A stretch of DNA of 64,000 nt from a virus: positions 1 to 64,000 of IMG/VR virus record IMGVR_UViG_3300049912_000012. One strand, 5' to 3'. The notes under the pieces were generated by a model. That model did not search any database. It was not told where the DNA came from and saw only the letters and a program-made list of their open reading frames with translations. This document shows, piece after piece, positions 26,635-36,096 of this stretch (position 1 is its first letter; every line of letters begins with the position of its first letter). The position numbers and the translations under genes were made by a program.

Positions 26635-29499
26635 TTAATTACCATCCCATCCTGCCATCCTTGCCAACATCCACCATACAGCTTTTGCAAGTCTTATAGT
26701 CCCCGGCATCCCAATATGACCATAATCTTGCGTACCAAGATTTCTCGTAGTTATAACAGGATATGTATGTCCATTCCAAGTAGCGGTATTCGGTCCACTG
26801 CCGTCATCATCGTAACAAAGAATATCTGCATAATCAAAAAGTATCCTTGTGGAATTACCATCAACATAATTTCTTATTGCCTCATATAAAAGATATTTAT
26901 TATAACCCATTTCACCAGTACTATTCCAATAATCAACTGGGCCGGTTGTAAAATATACTTTAGCTGGGATGCTATCTGCACAATAATTAATATATGATTG
27001 AGTTGCTGCCAGATAATCAGTGGCATCGGTTATATCAGAATCATAACACCAACCAAATCCTATCGCTGTCAAATCTAACCCGTTATGATTATTATAAGTT
27101 AAATTTGCTTTTGTTCTGCTTATTGCTGTCGAACTGGTAATCCAATCCTCCTCCCCATAACTTGTAAGCCATCCTGTTGCATTATCCACATCACCCCATG
27201 TATAACGATCTGCCCTTAAATGTTCTTCTGTATATAATTCAGGGGAAACATACCATGCCGGACCAATATCATAAGCCGGATATGTATCTTCTAAAGTAAC
27301 CAATCCAGTTATATAAGCAGTTGAGTGTGACTCTCCGGCTATAACAAATCGCATTTTTTTCACAGCAGTCATATATTCTGAAGGAATATCATCAAACCTA
27401 TCAACAATGGTATGATCTGCTATTATTTGAGAAGTTACAGATTGATTTGAAATAGTAATTTCTTTTTCCCCATAAACAGAAGAACCATCGTTTGCTGTTG
27501 CCCGTACTGTAACAGTTCCATCTGTTAATGCAGTCAATAACCCACTACTATTTATTGAACCTACTCCTGTACCATTTGTCCTTGACCAGGTGGCAGTAGT
27601 ATCATCTGCATTTGTGGGTAGAGTCTTTTTAAGCATTTGAAGTGTTCCTCCGTTAACAGAAATCGTAGTTGCCTCTCCTGTTCCAAATACAGATATGCTG
27701 GTTACTGGTTTAGGTCCTACATAAATACCAGTTCCAGTTGTGGCTATTTTACCGTTTACAAAAACTGGTTTGCCATCTTGAAATATAAATAAATCTTTTC
27801 TTGTCATAAACTGAATATCATTACCATAACTTGTACCTACTTCATTGGTCGCATATGCTCTAACATGATATATAGTTTCTGAAGTTAATCCTGTTATCGC
27901 AGAACTAAATATACCAGTTCCTTCTCCGTCAGATGTATGATTACCAGTTATTGACGGATTAAAACTACTCCCCCAACAAACACCCCTTGCTGAAACCGTC
28001 CCCCCGCCATCATCCGTAACATTACCACCACTTGTCACTTTTGTTGTACCGGGATAAACACCAGTAGTTGAAACGACAATAGGATTTATTGTTATTTGAC
28101 CGGAGTAATATTCAGAATAACCAAGATCGGGAGCAGAACCATTAAATGTATAACCTACATCTATCCCCGCATCAATCAAATCAGATGTAGAAGTAAGTTT
28201 TAAAAAAGTAATGTTAGGAAGTGAACCATCTGGTTTTCTTGAAGCAGTTAATTGTTCTATTGCTTCTGTCGAATCAGTAAGAACAAAATCAGCATCTGTA
28301 ACAGTATATGTAGGATTTATTTCACTATAAGGCCATCCTTCCCGTAGTCTGAAATTATTATGATCAAGTGTAAGATATTTTGCAATGTAAGGTGCTTGAT
28401 CGCATACGCCAAATAGAGCATAATAAACATCACGATTTATAAATATATTATTTTGAAGAACAGTTCCTCCTTTTCCTGTTACACAATTAAATTCCTGTGA
28501 TCCGACAACATAACCATATTCACATTTATAGGCAACATTATTATAATATTCGCATTTAGGGCCATAGAAAGCATCAAAAAGATTTACTTCACAGTATGCA
28601 GTATGATGATTAAAAGCAGCAAGACAATTATTTACCACACGTTTGCCTTTTAGAAATACTCCACTGGTAGCGAATTTGATTCCTGTACCATCCCCGGTTA
28701 GAAGAAACTGGTATCCGTTATTAAAAAACCAACAATTTGAAAAATGGAATTGCATCGTTGTGCTTGCATCAATTCCATCATCTGAACATCTCCATGCTCT
28801 GCATCCTGTAATATAAGCTATCTTAAACGTATCAACCGCAGTTCCTCCACTCGTTATATTATATCCGTCACCATCACCCCCGGGAGATGTTGCATCCAAA
28901 CTATCACAAACTTCATATACATCAGTATTTGTAAGGTAAAGTGTATCATACCCACCAATTTGTATCCCTGTGCCCCCAATATCGTGAACTACTATATTCT
29001 CGAAAGATACAACAGAATGAATTGTTGGCCCATGACAAGACATTTCTATACCTGTACAATTTGATCCAATAAGAAGCTGACGAGCATTTTTAATAGTCAA
29101 CCCCTTAAACTTTAAGTATGTGGCTTCGTTTATATTTAAGCCGATATTACCTGTATTATCTAAACTCGCAAAAAAACAATCCAGTGTCGGAGTTTCACCC
29201 GAATAATTAAAAAAACAAATAGGATTATCGTGAGTGCCATTATGACCAATACCCTGATCTGGATCAATTTCCGTTATTGCATAGCCGGGTCTATGATGAG
29301 TTATAGGATACCATGTTCCACCTCTGAAATAAACAGTATCTCCCGCCACTGCCGTCTCAAATCCTTTTTGCCATGTTGCCCATGGCTGGGTTATTGTCCC
29401 TAAATTACTATCACTTCCACCTGTCGGTGCAACATAGTAAGTTGCTGCACCAACTGAAAGAGTAAATAAGGAAAGTAATATTATCAGTACTTTTTTCAT
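26635..29499 (-). CDS. Multidomain tail spike: beta-helix, Ig-like, Big_2 and SGNH hydrolase
   Basis: 954 aa. Residues 1-19 form a signal peptide (MKKVLIILLSLFTLSVGAA). About 20-465 form a right-handed beta-helix (YYVAPTGGSDSNLG start, repeated IxFxN turns), the fold of many depolymerases. About 466-570 is the Bacteroidota-type repeat with GVCWGSSFNPSI and YHVRAYATNEVGTSYG. About 600-686 is Big_2. From 720 an SGNH-like domain has FVIAGESHSTAY as block I and DYGHIG near 928 as block V. It could cut and deacetylate a host glycan. The domain set looks like a host surface enzyme. Confidence 0.78.
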   Translation of the reverse strand: MKKVLIILLSLFTLSVGAATYYVAPTGGSDSNLGTITQPWATWQKGFETAVAGDTVYFRGGTWYPITHHRPGYAITEIDPDQGIGHNGTHDNPICFFNYSGETPTLDCFFASLDNTGNIGLNINEATYLKFKGLTIKNARQLLIGSNCTGIEMSCHGPTIHSVVSFENIVVHDIGGTGIQIGGYDTLYLTNTDVYEVCDSLDATSPGGDGDGYNITSGGTAVDTFKIAYITGCRAWRCSDDGIDASTTMQFHFSNCWFFNNGYQFLLTGDGTGIKFATSGVFLKGKRVVNNCLAAFNHHTAYCEVNLFDAFYGPKCEYYNNVAYKCEYGYVVGSQEFNCVTGKGGTVLQNNIFINRDVYYALFGVCDQAPYIAKYLTLDHNNFRLREGWPYSEINPTYTVTDADFVLTDSTEAIEQLTASRKPDGSLPNITFLKLTSTSDLIDAGIDVGYTFNGSAPDLGYSEYYSGQITINPIVVSTTGVYPGTTKVTSGGNVTDDGGGTVSARGVCWGSSFNPSITGNHTSDGEGTGIFSSAITGLTSETIYHVRAYATNEVGTSYGNDIQFMTRKDLFIFQDGKPVFVNGKIATTGTGIYVGPKPVTSISVFGTGEATTISVNGGTLQMLKKTLPTNADDTTATWSRTNGTGVGSINSSGLLTALTDGTVTVRATANDGSSVYGEKEITISNQSVTSQIIADHTIVDRFDDIPSEYMTAVKKMRFVIAGESHSTAYITGLVTLEDTYPAYDIGPAWYVSPELYTEEHLRADRYTWGDVDNATGWLTSYGEEDWITSSTAISRTKANLTYNNHNGLDLTAIGFGWCYDSDITDATDYLAATQSYINYCADSIPAKVYFTTGPVDYWNSTGEMGYNKYLLYEAIRNYVDGNSTRILFDYADILCYDDDGSGPNTATWNGHTYPVITTRNLGTQDYGHIGMPGTIRLAKAVWWMLARMAGWDGN

Positions 29500-31430
29500 T
29501 AGTAAATAGAATATTTTGCATTCAGATAATTTATTACAGATGTCTGATTAGGGTCAGTGTCCACAATACCAACTCTGAAGATAACTTCTTTAATGGACAT
29601 GCTTGCGGCATCGTCATTATGACTACCAATCCTGAGAATAGAATATCCACTCTCAGTACCAAGTGTACCAGTTACAGCAGTATTGGCATTTATCTGAATC
29701 TTTGATCCATTAGAAACATCATTATTATGAACATTCCTAATAATATAATATGTATCATCCGTCCAATAACTATCTGATGTTGAAAATGCTTCTCCTCCTC
29801 CCATCAATGTAAGCCCATGAAGTGATCCGGTTCTTATATTTAAAGTACTGAATCCAAGTCTGTAAAGAGCTTTCCCAGCACCATCAGCATGTATGGCAAC
29901 AACCATATAGATAGTCATTGGAAATGTATAACTGACAGCATCATTTTCAAGATAGTCATTAACACCATCAAAATCAATCTCTAAATTGACAGAATCTTTA
30001 ACAGGTCGGTATGTTGCTGGTGAGATTAAATCCCATCCCGAAGAAGACTGATCTTCCAATTTGTAAATATAACCAAGACTCCTGCTCATGTATGTTGCCG
30101 ATCCATCACCATACATATACCATCCTTTTGTATATGTATCAGATGAAAGAAATGACGGAGGTGTTACCGCTTGATTACTTATAGTGATATTCCTATGACC
30201 ATGTACCGCCGATCCATCATCGGCAGTCGAAGTTACTTCAACAACACCATTTGAAACAGCTGTAAGAAGTCCTCCGGCACTGATAGTCCCTATATCCTCA
30301 TCATCTACTGACCATGTATTTGAAGTATCCGCAGCATTAGTTGGTAATGTCTTTTTAAGCATTTGGAGTGTTCCTTCCGACACTGTTATAGTTGTTGCCC
30401 CTCCAGTACCCCATACAGAAATGCCAGTAACCAATATTGGTAAATTATTGGTAACTGGTTTATTAACCCAAGAATTAACTTTATTTAACGTGCTATCTTG
30501 TAATCTTTTCTTACCATTCTGAGTAGCATTTGTTGAAGTATAATCCAATAAATATGTAGTGGTGCTTGTTGTGCCAGGATCAGCCAAAACTAAGAATAAT
30601 GAATCATTACTTATAAGTGCAGTATCCAAAACTACATGAGTACCATTTGCTGTAAAATCAAATCCTTCAACCGATGGAATTGAATCCTGATGCACATCAG
30701 TAGTATCAAAAACGACAACTAAGGTATCATCAGCATAGTCCCCTATCTCTGCACTTAAAAACCTGGGGGGTGCAATATCAAGACCTAAATTATTGATATT
30801 TTCGATTAGAGTAGCTAAATCATCCTTTATAATTTGCACTTCAGCTATTAAACTGTCTATTTTATAATAAAGATATGTAGTATCATAGACATACATTTCT
30901 CCAATCTGCTCTCTATATGCGTATGGAATATATGGAGCAAGAGTGTCAGACCCATGATAAATCTTAACATCACTTGCTACTGAAGAAATAGAATCAATCT
31001 GGACTTTTGCTGAACCTCCAACCTTTAATGCAGGAGTTATCACAATGCCTGTAAACGTTGGTGATACAATATTTGACTTTAAAGGCATCCTTATATCCAT
31101 TGTATCATGTATCTGATCAGCTACTTCTGTCTCTGATAGTCCTGCCTCCCCTAATTCAGATGAAAGAGCATAGTGCGATAACATATTGGCAGTATCCGAT
31201 ACATTTACCTTGCCATTATTATATGGTAGTAAAATAGTTGCGCCATTATAGAACTTTATATCACCCGCTGTTGAACTTATACTATCAATCTTGACTTTTG
31301 AAGATTTGGTTACATAATTTCCTCCGACTTGTAATCCACCAAAAGCCCTCACTTGGTATTTAAAGTCGTTCTGGGCGAATAGATTAAGTCCAACAAGCAA
31401 AAAACTAACTATTAAATATATCCTCTTCAT
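29499..31430 (-). CDS. Fibre protein with signal peptide, Big_2 and LamG-like domain
   Basis: 643 aa. A signal peptide, MKRIYLIVSFLLVGLNLFAQ, opens the protein. Two similar blocks follow (SKVKIDSISSTAGDIKFYNG and AKVQIDSISSVASDVKIYHG), then a coiled-coil-like stretch near 165-195. Big_2 at about 330-417 is nearly the same as in the spike downstream. From 440 a LamG-like domain ends in TSVINYLNAKYSIY. One base is shared with the spike gene. It is probably a fibre or an exported adhesin. Domain swapping with the neighbouring fibre genes is evident. Confidence 0.7.
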   Translation of the reverse strand: MKRIYLIVSFLLVGLNLFAQNDFKYQVRAFGGLQVGGNYVTKSSKVKIDSISSTAGDIKFYNGATILLPYNNGKVNVSDTANMLSHYALSSELGEAGLSETEVADQIHDTMDIRMPLKSNIVSPTFTGIVITPALKVGGSAKVQIDSISSVASDVKIYHGSDTLAPYIPYAYREQIGEMYVYDTTYLYYKIDSLIAEVQIIKDDLATLIENINNLGLDIAPPRFLSAEIGDYADDTLVVVFDTTDVHQDSIPSVEGFDFTANGTHVVLDTALISNDSLFLVLADPGTTSTTTYLLDYTSTNATQNGKKRLQDSTLNKVNSWVNKPVTNNLPILVTGISVWGTGGATTITVSEGTLQMLKKTLPTNAADTSNTWSVDDEDIGTISAGGLLTAVSNGVVEVTSTADDGSAVHGHRNITISNQAVTPPSFLSSDTYTKGWYMYGDGSATYMSRSLGYIYKLEDQSSSGWDLISPATYRPVKDSVNLEIDFDGVNDYLENDAVSYTFPMTIYMVVAIHADGAGKALYRLGFSTLNIRTGSLHGLTLMGGGEAFSTSDSYWTDDTYYIIRNVHNNDVSNGSKIQINANTAVTGTLGTESGYSILRIGSHNDDAASMSIKEVIFRVGIVDTDPNQTSVINYLNAKYSIY

Positions 31431-31431
31431 T

Positions 31432-31770
31432 TTATTCTGGTTTTAAACTATATATATTTTCCCAATCCAAATTTTCCATTCCGATAAATCCAGTCGGTGT
31501 CAGTGTCCTGTCAATATGATATGAAGTGCCAACTATCCTATGCCTGTAAAGATGAGCCAGGTCAATAATAACATTATCTTCCGTCAAGTCAAGAGTCATC
31601 AAAGTATCCCATGTAACACCAGAATCAGCAGAATAGTAAAGAACAAAATAACCACCAGCATTATTAATTTCCCGTTTATACCGGGTCGTACCTGATGTCA
31701 ATATAAAATAAGTTGAAGCCCAACCCACCGACCTCCTGCCTATTCCTATTATATTGCTGATCCCGATCAT
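31432..31770 (-). CDS. Short fibre-anchor module protein
   Basis: 112 aa. It starts MIGISNIIGIGRRSVGWAST, similar to MIGTGIWIGKRSGTG of the large fibre protein, and ends in the recurring module RTLTPTGFIGMENLDWENIY. It carries no receptor-binding domain. One base separates it from the next gene, which encodes a long exported fibre, the same pairing as between the 52-aa module and the fibre at 21785. It may attach that fibre to the virion. Confidence 0.6.
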   Translation of the reverse strand: MIGISNIIGIGRRSVGWASTYFILTSGTTRYKREINNAGGYFVLYYSADSGVTWDTLMTLDLTEDNVIIDLAHLYRHRIVGTSYHIDRTLTPTGFIGMENLDWENIYSLKPE

Positions 31771-31788
31771 TGGTTGCGATTTAAAAAA

Positions 31789-32115
31789 TTAAGTCTTCTG
31801 CCAACCTTTCTTCAGATAATAAACTATAACACTGCCAGCACCAACTTCTATCGAACTTAATGGATAGTCAGGAACTATAAAGTCAAATTGTTTAAGACTT
31901 ACATATGCATCAGAAGACTCTCCTCCAACCCATCCTCTTGAAGTAACTACATTATCAGTCCCCTCTATATCTTCTGTAACAGACTCAATAGTAGTAGAAT
32001 CTTCCCTAACAACAATAGCATATATCCTGCCTATCCTCGCAGTAAAAGCACCATTTGCTGCAGTAACAATATCACATCCATCACCACCTAACATTTTTTG
32101 TAATTCATTTGCCAT
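31789..32115 (-). CDS. Small virion protein, function unknown
   Basis: 108 aa. MLGGDGCDIVTAANGAFTAR and IYAIVVREDSTTIESVTEDI suggest a compact beta-sandwich; proteins of this look are common in phage structural modules, where they may decorate heads or tails. The C-terminus ends VIVYYLKKGWQKT. It lies between the fibre block and a small helical gene. Confidence 0.55.
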   Translation of the reverse strand: MANELQKMLGGDGCDIVTAANGAFTARIGRIYAIVVREDSTTIESVTEDIEGTDNVVTSRGWVGGESSDAYVSLKQFDFIVPDYPLSSIEVGAGSVIVYYLKKGWQKT

Positions 32116-32119
32116 GACA

Positions 32120-32422
32120 TTATGATTTTATAAATTTCTCGAATAATATGAAAGTCTGTTCATTTATTTTTCCTTCTTTATCTATTTTCTTTAAAGTCTC
32201 CTGCACAATATCAAATGCCTTTTCCCCAATCTCTATTTCCTTATCCATAGATTTTTTCCATGTTACCCTACCTTCTTTTTCATCAATACCACAATCCTTA
32301 ATCTCTTTTTCATTAAAAGCTAATTTTGCCTTTAAATCCATCAATATCTTGAAAGTTATATAACTTCCTTCCCTTGGTAATACTTGTAATAAAGTAATAC
32401 GTTCTAAAACATTTAATTTCAT
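32120..32422 (-). CDS. Small helical phage protein
   Basis: 100 aa. It starts MKLNVLERITLLQVLPREGS, a pattern seen in small proteins near structural genes of unrelated phages (MKLxxxERxxLLxxLPxEGxxxT). The body is charged and helical. No catalytic motif is visible. A chaperone or regulatory role is open. Confidence 0.55.
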   Translation of the reverse strand: MKLNVLERITLLQVLPREGSYITFKILMDLKAKLAFNEKEIKDCGIDEKEGRVTWKKSMDKEIEIGEKAFDIVQETLKKIDKEGKINEQTFILFEKFIKS

Positions 32423-32445
32423 AGTTCTTTGGTTAAGATTTATAA

Positions 32446-33357
32446 TTATGATAATTCTGTTGCAAAAATAGGAATGAAATAATCTGCGCCATTAATATCT
32501 ATCTTGATACATGCATCAGCACCTAATCCACCTCCACTTGGTACATCTTTCGGGTTTACATCAACATTGAATATACAACCTGCAAGAGCATTAAACTTAA
32601 ATAAATTTGTAACACTAGCAGCAGCAGCAATATTTATAGCATTTGTAATAGTACCTCCAAGGTTCAATCCATTGGTAAACGCACCTGTAAGAGTCTTAAA
32701 TGCATCAGTAGCACTTCCTGTCACACTTACTGCCGTTGTCGTTGCCCCTGCTACAAGTACTCCTGTAGTCACCGCACTTGCAATATTAAAGGCAGTAGCA
32801 ATAGTCCCCGAAGTCACTTTAAAGGCATCAGTCGCATTTCCTGCGATATTATACCCAGTAGTTACTGATCCTGTAATGGTATAAGCCGTTCCACAAGCAC
32901 CTACACTCACCCCTGTAGTCAATGTACCTGCAAGGCTCAACCCTGTCCCAAATACACCTGTAAGTACCCCTATCGCTGTTGTAGCACTACCTGTTATCTC
33001 AAGAGCTTTGCCACATGCACCTGAAACAAGTATCCCCGCATTACTGCCTGTCCCTGCAAGAGATACCATGTTAGTACCACTAAATGCAGACGTAATAGCA
33101 ATACCCGTAGTACCATCAGCAGCAATGTTAATCCCCGTAGTAAATGCACCTGTAACAGAAAGTGCAGTACCAGATGTACCCGAAACAGAAATAGCAGTAG
33201 TAGATGCACCTGTTATAGAAATCTCGGTTGCCAAGTCAGTATCCAAAAGGATACCTTCTGCTGCAGTTCCTAATCCAAGAAGTGTCCTTAATTCCTGTGT
33301 ACGTTCTGCTGCTTCAGCTCCTTTTAAAGTGTACAAATTCTTAATTACTCTTTTCAT
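32446..33357 (-). CDS. Repetitive Thr/Gly/Ala-rich beta-solenoid virion protein
   Basis: 303 aa. Residues 45-250 are short repeats of about 10-11 residues with the pattern TGTALSVTGAFTTGINIAAD, rich in Ser, Thr, Ala, Gly and Val. This suggests a stacked beta-solenoid. The conserved C-terminus IKIDINGADYFIPIFATEL is shared with structural proteins of many phages and may be a trimerisation or attachment site. No enzymatic motif is visible. It is probably a shaft or whisker protein. Confidence 0.65.
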   Translation of the reverse strand: MKRVIKNLYTLKGAEAAERTQELRTLLGLGTAAEGILLDTDLATEISITGASTTAISVSGTSGTALSVTGAFTTGINIAADGTTGIAITSAFSGTNMVSLAGTGSNAGILVSGACGKALEITGSATTAIGVLTGVFGTGLSLAGTLTTGVSVGACGTAYTITGSVTTGYNIAGNATDAFKVTSGTIATAFNIASAVTTGVLVAGATTTAVSVTGSATDAFKTLTGAFTNGLNLGGTITNAINIAAAASVTNLFKFNALAGCIFNVDVNPKDVPSGGGLGADACIKIDINGADYFIPIFATELS

Positions 33358-33438
33358 TTATTTATCTTCTTTAGTAAATATCAAGATTATAACTAATAAA
33401 ATAATTATCCCACCTATAGCCAGGTAAATTACATTCAT
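33358..33438 (-). CDS. 26-aa membrane peptide
   Basis: Starts MNVIYLAIGGIIILLVIILI and ends FTKEDK, a single transmembrane helix with a charged tail. Its ATG shares four bases with the stop of the sigma gene (ATGA) and its TAA abuts the ATG of the next gene. This perfect tiling argues for a real coupled gene despite its size. Function unknown. Confidence 0.45.
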   Translation of the reverse strand: MNVIYLAIGGIIILLVIILIFTKEDK

Positions 33439-33896
33439 CGAAATAGTATTTTAAATTCATCCTTATTCCTGCAAAAAATAGATTTGAGAGTGCCGTCACT
33501 TACATTCATTTCCTCACCCAGTTGTTTATATGTTAAATCTCTCCAAAAATGTCCAAGGATTATCTTCTTCTTAATATCTGAAAGATGACTCCCATTAACA
33601 GCATTTAACATATCAGGATAATTCACTTCTTCGTCACTTATATCTAAACCATTTAAATCTGTATATCGTTGCTCTCTCTTTAACTGTGTTATACAACAAT
33701 TTTTTACAAGTCTCCGAAGATAATTAATCCTTTGCCCATTGTAAAGTTCATATACATCAGTTCTTGACTCAAGAATCCTTAAAACACAATCATGAATAAT
33801 ATCACCTGGGTCTAATCCATAACGAGCAATAGACCTTGTAAATAGTTTACGATTCTCATAAAAATATTCTACTAATTCATTTTTATCTAGTTTCAT
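33435..33896 (-). CDS. ECF-like RNA polymerase sigma factor
   Basis: 153 aa. GLDPGDIIHDCVLRILESRT with the following helices matches sigma region 2 (core binding and -10 recognition). DLTYKQLGEEMNVSDGTLKS is a helix-turn-helix in the place of region 4. It lies directly after the terminase genes in the late transcript, so it could redirect host polymerase to phage promoters late in infection or tune virion gene expression. Anti-sigma or adaptor roles cannot be excluded. A second sigma-like gene occurs at 48.9 kb. Confidence 0.72.
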   Translation of the reverse strand: MKLDKNELVEYFYENRKLFTRSIARYGLDPGDIIHDCVLRILESRTDVYELYNGQRINYLRRLVKNCCITQLKREQRYTDLNGLDISDEEVNYPDMLNAVNGSHLSDIKKKIILGHFWRDLTYKQLGEEMNVSDGTLKSIFCRNKDEFKILFR

Positions 33897-33906
33897 GACA
33901 TTTATA

Positions 33907-35421
33907 TTAAGTTACCCTACGAGCTATCTTCTTATTAGCTAACTTAGTTACAGCAAGAGATGACGCATCAACCTGGTCCTTATATGTGGAAAACGGAAAA
34001 TAACGTAATTCATTTATATAATTCAGATTCCAACTTCCCTGTAAAAGTATTACATTACCATTATTAACCTGTACTGAATAAGGATCAGCACGATACGTTT
34101 TATCTCCCGATGCATGTTCTGAATCTGCTTTAAACCCTAAAAGATTCCTTATTGTACCTTCTGCCGATTCCTTCCCTGAACTACCAGGTTCTTGTTCTAT
34201 CCATATTTCCACACCTGTACCATCTGTGTCTGCAACCGACCTGATAATCCTTTCTCTCTCTTGACTTTCCCATTGACCCCGCACAACATCTTCAACCAAT
34301 AACCTGTTATTAATCAATTTACTTATCTTAACCCCTGCTGTATATGCACCACCTCCCTGTGTTCCTGCCTTATCCCATGCACGCACAGTATGTAATATCT
34401 CATGTTTTTGTGGAAGTGACGTGGTAATAGTAAATTTATCAACCTTGAACATACCTCCACCTGGGGGTGTAGGATTTTGCCCTATCTGCCCTGCATATCC
34501 ATACTGTCCTAACTTGGATTCAAGGTCTTTAAGAGTCTTCCATGAAATACGCTTGGTATCCAAGAGATCATCAGTATAAAAATCAACCATCTCTTTAGGA
34601 GTAACAAATTCCCTAAAGTTGCGTATCTCACCTGGGAGACAGATATGCCTGACATTTTCTTCTTTCTTATCAAGCCAATGACCTGATGGATCATTCATAT
34701 GAAGCCTTTGCATTATTAAAATAACAGGGGTAATATCTTTATCCCTCTTACGAAGTGGAAGTGTTTGTTCCATGAAATGATTAGCATTCGCCAATTCTAT
34801 ATCTGATGCAGCCTGTGTAGGATTTAACGGGTCATCAACAATAAGTATATCTGCATGAAATCCTGTAACAGTACCGGTAAGAGATGTACTGATCCTGCCT
34901 CCACCCGTTAAAAGACTCCCCCTCCTATGAGTACCACCTGCACCTGTAACCTTCTTAGCAATCTTAAAATTAGACTTGACGTTCTTATCTTCCTTTATAA
35001 TAATGTCAGGGTACATCTCTTGGAATAACTGGCTCTGCAATATATCACGACAATATTCTGCACTTTCCAAGGAAAGTTTATCCGAATAGGACATTGTTAT
35101 GATAAGCATCCAATGCCATCGAGTCCAACACCAGATAGGAAACATGATACTAACAAGGGCCGTTTTTGTGCTTCCTGGTGGTACGTTCAGGATTAAATCA
35201 TAATCCCTGGGTTCCCTACGTGAAACTTTCTCGGCAACTTTTTCAAGTTCTTTACAGAGATATTCTATATGCCAGTTTGGGGAAAACGGTTGTGACGAAT
35301 ATACAGGCCAAAAATATTTAAGGAAGTGGTAGAGGGAGCGGTTGTTTAGTTCCCTCGTAATGAGTAGGGGGTTCTTCAAGAGTTCCTTGACAATTTCAGG
35401 GCTAATTGTCGTCCCCGGCAT
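33907..35421 (-). CDS. Terminase large subunit
   Basis: 504 aa. LILNVPPGSTKTALVSIMFP carries the Walker A motif and ADILIVDDPL Walker B; ILIMQRLHMNDPSGH fits the coupling motif. The C-terminal RNase H-like nuclease starts AWDKAGTQGGGAYTAGVKI and includes IWIEQEPGSSG and DQVDASS, with plausible metal-binding acids. It cuts concatemers and pumps DNA into the prohead. It overlaps the small subunit gene by 20 bases. The length is typical. Confidence 0.95.
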   Translation of the reverse strand: MPGTTISPEIVKELLKNPLLITRELNNRSLYHFLKYFWPVYSSQPFSPNWHIEYLCKELEKVAEKVSRREPRDYDLILNVPPGSTKTALVSIMFPIWCWTRWHWMLIITMSYSDKLSLESAEYCRDILQSQLFQEMYPDIIIKEDKNVKSNFKIAKKVTGAGGTHRRGSLLTGGGRISTSLTGTVTGFHADILIVDDPLNPTQAASDIELANANHFMEQTLPLRKRDKDITPVILIMQRLHMNDPSGHWLDKKEENVRHICLPGEIRNFREFVTPKEMVDFYTDDLLDTKRISWKTLKDLESKLGQYGYAGQIGQNPTPPGGGMFKVDKFTITTSLPQKHEILHTVRAWDKAGTQGGGAYTAGVKISKLINNRLLVEDVVRGQWESQERERIIRSVADTDGTGVEIWIEQEPGSSGKESAEGTIRNLLGFKADSEHASGDKTYRADPYSVQVNNGNVILLQGSWNLNYINELRYFPFSTYKDQVDASSLAVTKLANKKIARRVT

Positions 35422-35944
35422 CTCCAGGTAGTGATATTAATGGTTCAGGTTCTATATCCGTGACATTCCTTAACTTCTTAGCTTCTTTCTCTAATAATGC
35501 CAAGATGTCAGTAGAGATAGTATCTATGTTGATGTTGATGTTTGCCGTGCTTTCTATACTTATCCTCTGTGTCTCTGACCATCCCTGGTCCCTCGCTTTA
35601 AGTGACATCAACCGCATTGCCGTCCAAGGATCAGGAAGTCTTTGCTTCTTGATAGTAGTTTTCTCCCACTTATGAACAGACCTGTCATAAGTTGCTACCT
35701 CTTCTTCATATGGAAAACCTAATGCAAGTTTAAGAATAGACTGTGTAACACCTGTTAAAATTCCCAAGTTACCATCGTCTATTGCCTTCTTAAATTCTTT
35801 ATGAGTCTTTTTCCATTGACAGTAGGTAGAATAATGAACATCCATTATCTCAGCCTGTTTTTGCTCTGAAAATCCTGCAGACGTAAGCAAATAGGCCATT
35901 TCAATGTATCTATCTGTCCACTTTACTAACCTTGAAGGTAACAT
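35402..35944 (-). CDS. Terminase small subunit
   Basis: 180 aa. FSEQKQAEIMDVHYSTYCQW is the DNA-binding helix-turn-helix, followed by a central helical part (KAIDDGNLGILTGVTQSILK) and a C-terminal tail that would contact the large subunit. It recognises the packaging site, perhaps in the DNA just upstream. It is the first gene of the minus-strand late unit, and a TATATTGCAAC box lies 14 bases upstream of its start. Confidence 0.85.
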   Translation of the reverse strand: MLPSRLVKWTDRYIEMAYLLTSAGFSEQKQAEIMDVHYSTYCQWKKTHKEFKKAIDDGNLGILTGVTQSILKLALGFPYEEEVATYDRSVHKWEKTTIKKQRLPDPWTAMRLMSLKARDQGWSETQRISIESTANININIDTISTDILALLEKEAKKLRNVTDIEPEPLISLPGDAGDDN

Positions 35945-35957
35945 AAAAAATAATTTG

Positions 35958-35990
35958 GTTGCAATATAACGAAATATTTTTGACTTAAAC
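35958..35990 (-). promoter_or_regulatory. Candidate late promoter, Bacteroidota-like
   Basis: On the minus strand TATATTGCAAC (35958-35968) resembles the -7 element TAnnTTTG, with GTTT 18 bases further up. Transcription from here would start just before the terminase ATG. The same TAnnTTGCAA form recurs upstream of 51792 and 55892. Confidence 0.45.
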
Positions 35991-36096
35991 GTAGTTTTTA
36001 GTTAAAAAGTTTCAACTAACATATAAAATTACCAACATAGGTACATAAATAAATATGAAAATAAATTGAAATTTAAAGTCAGAATATCAAAAAATA

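Noticed and set aside
32504-33427. Ala/Val/Pro-rich plus-strand frames opposite the repetitive solenoid gene
   Set aside because: Composition is a mirror of the repeats on the minus strand; the minus-strand protein has a conserved C-terminus.
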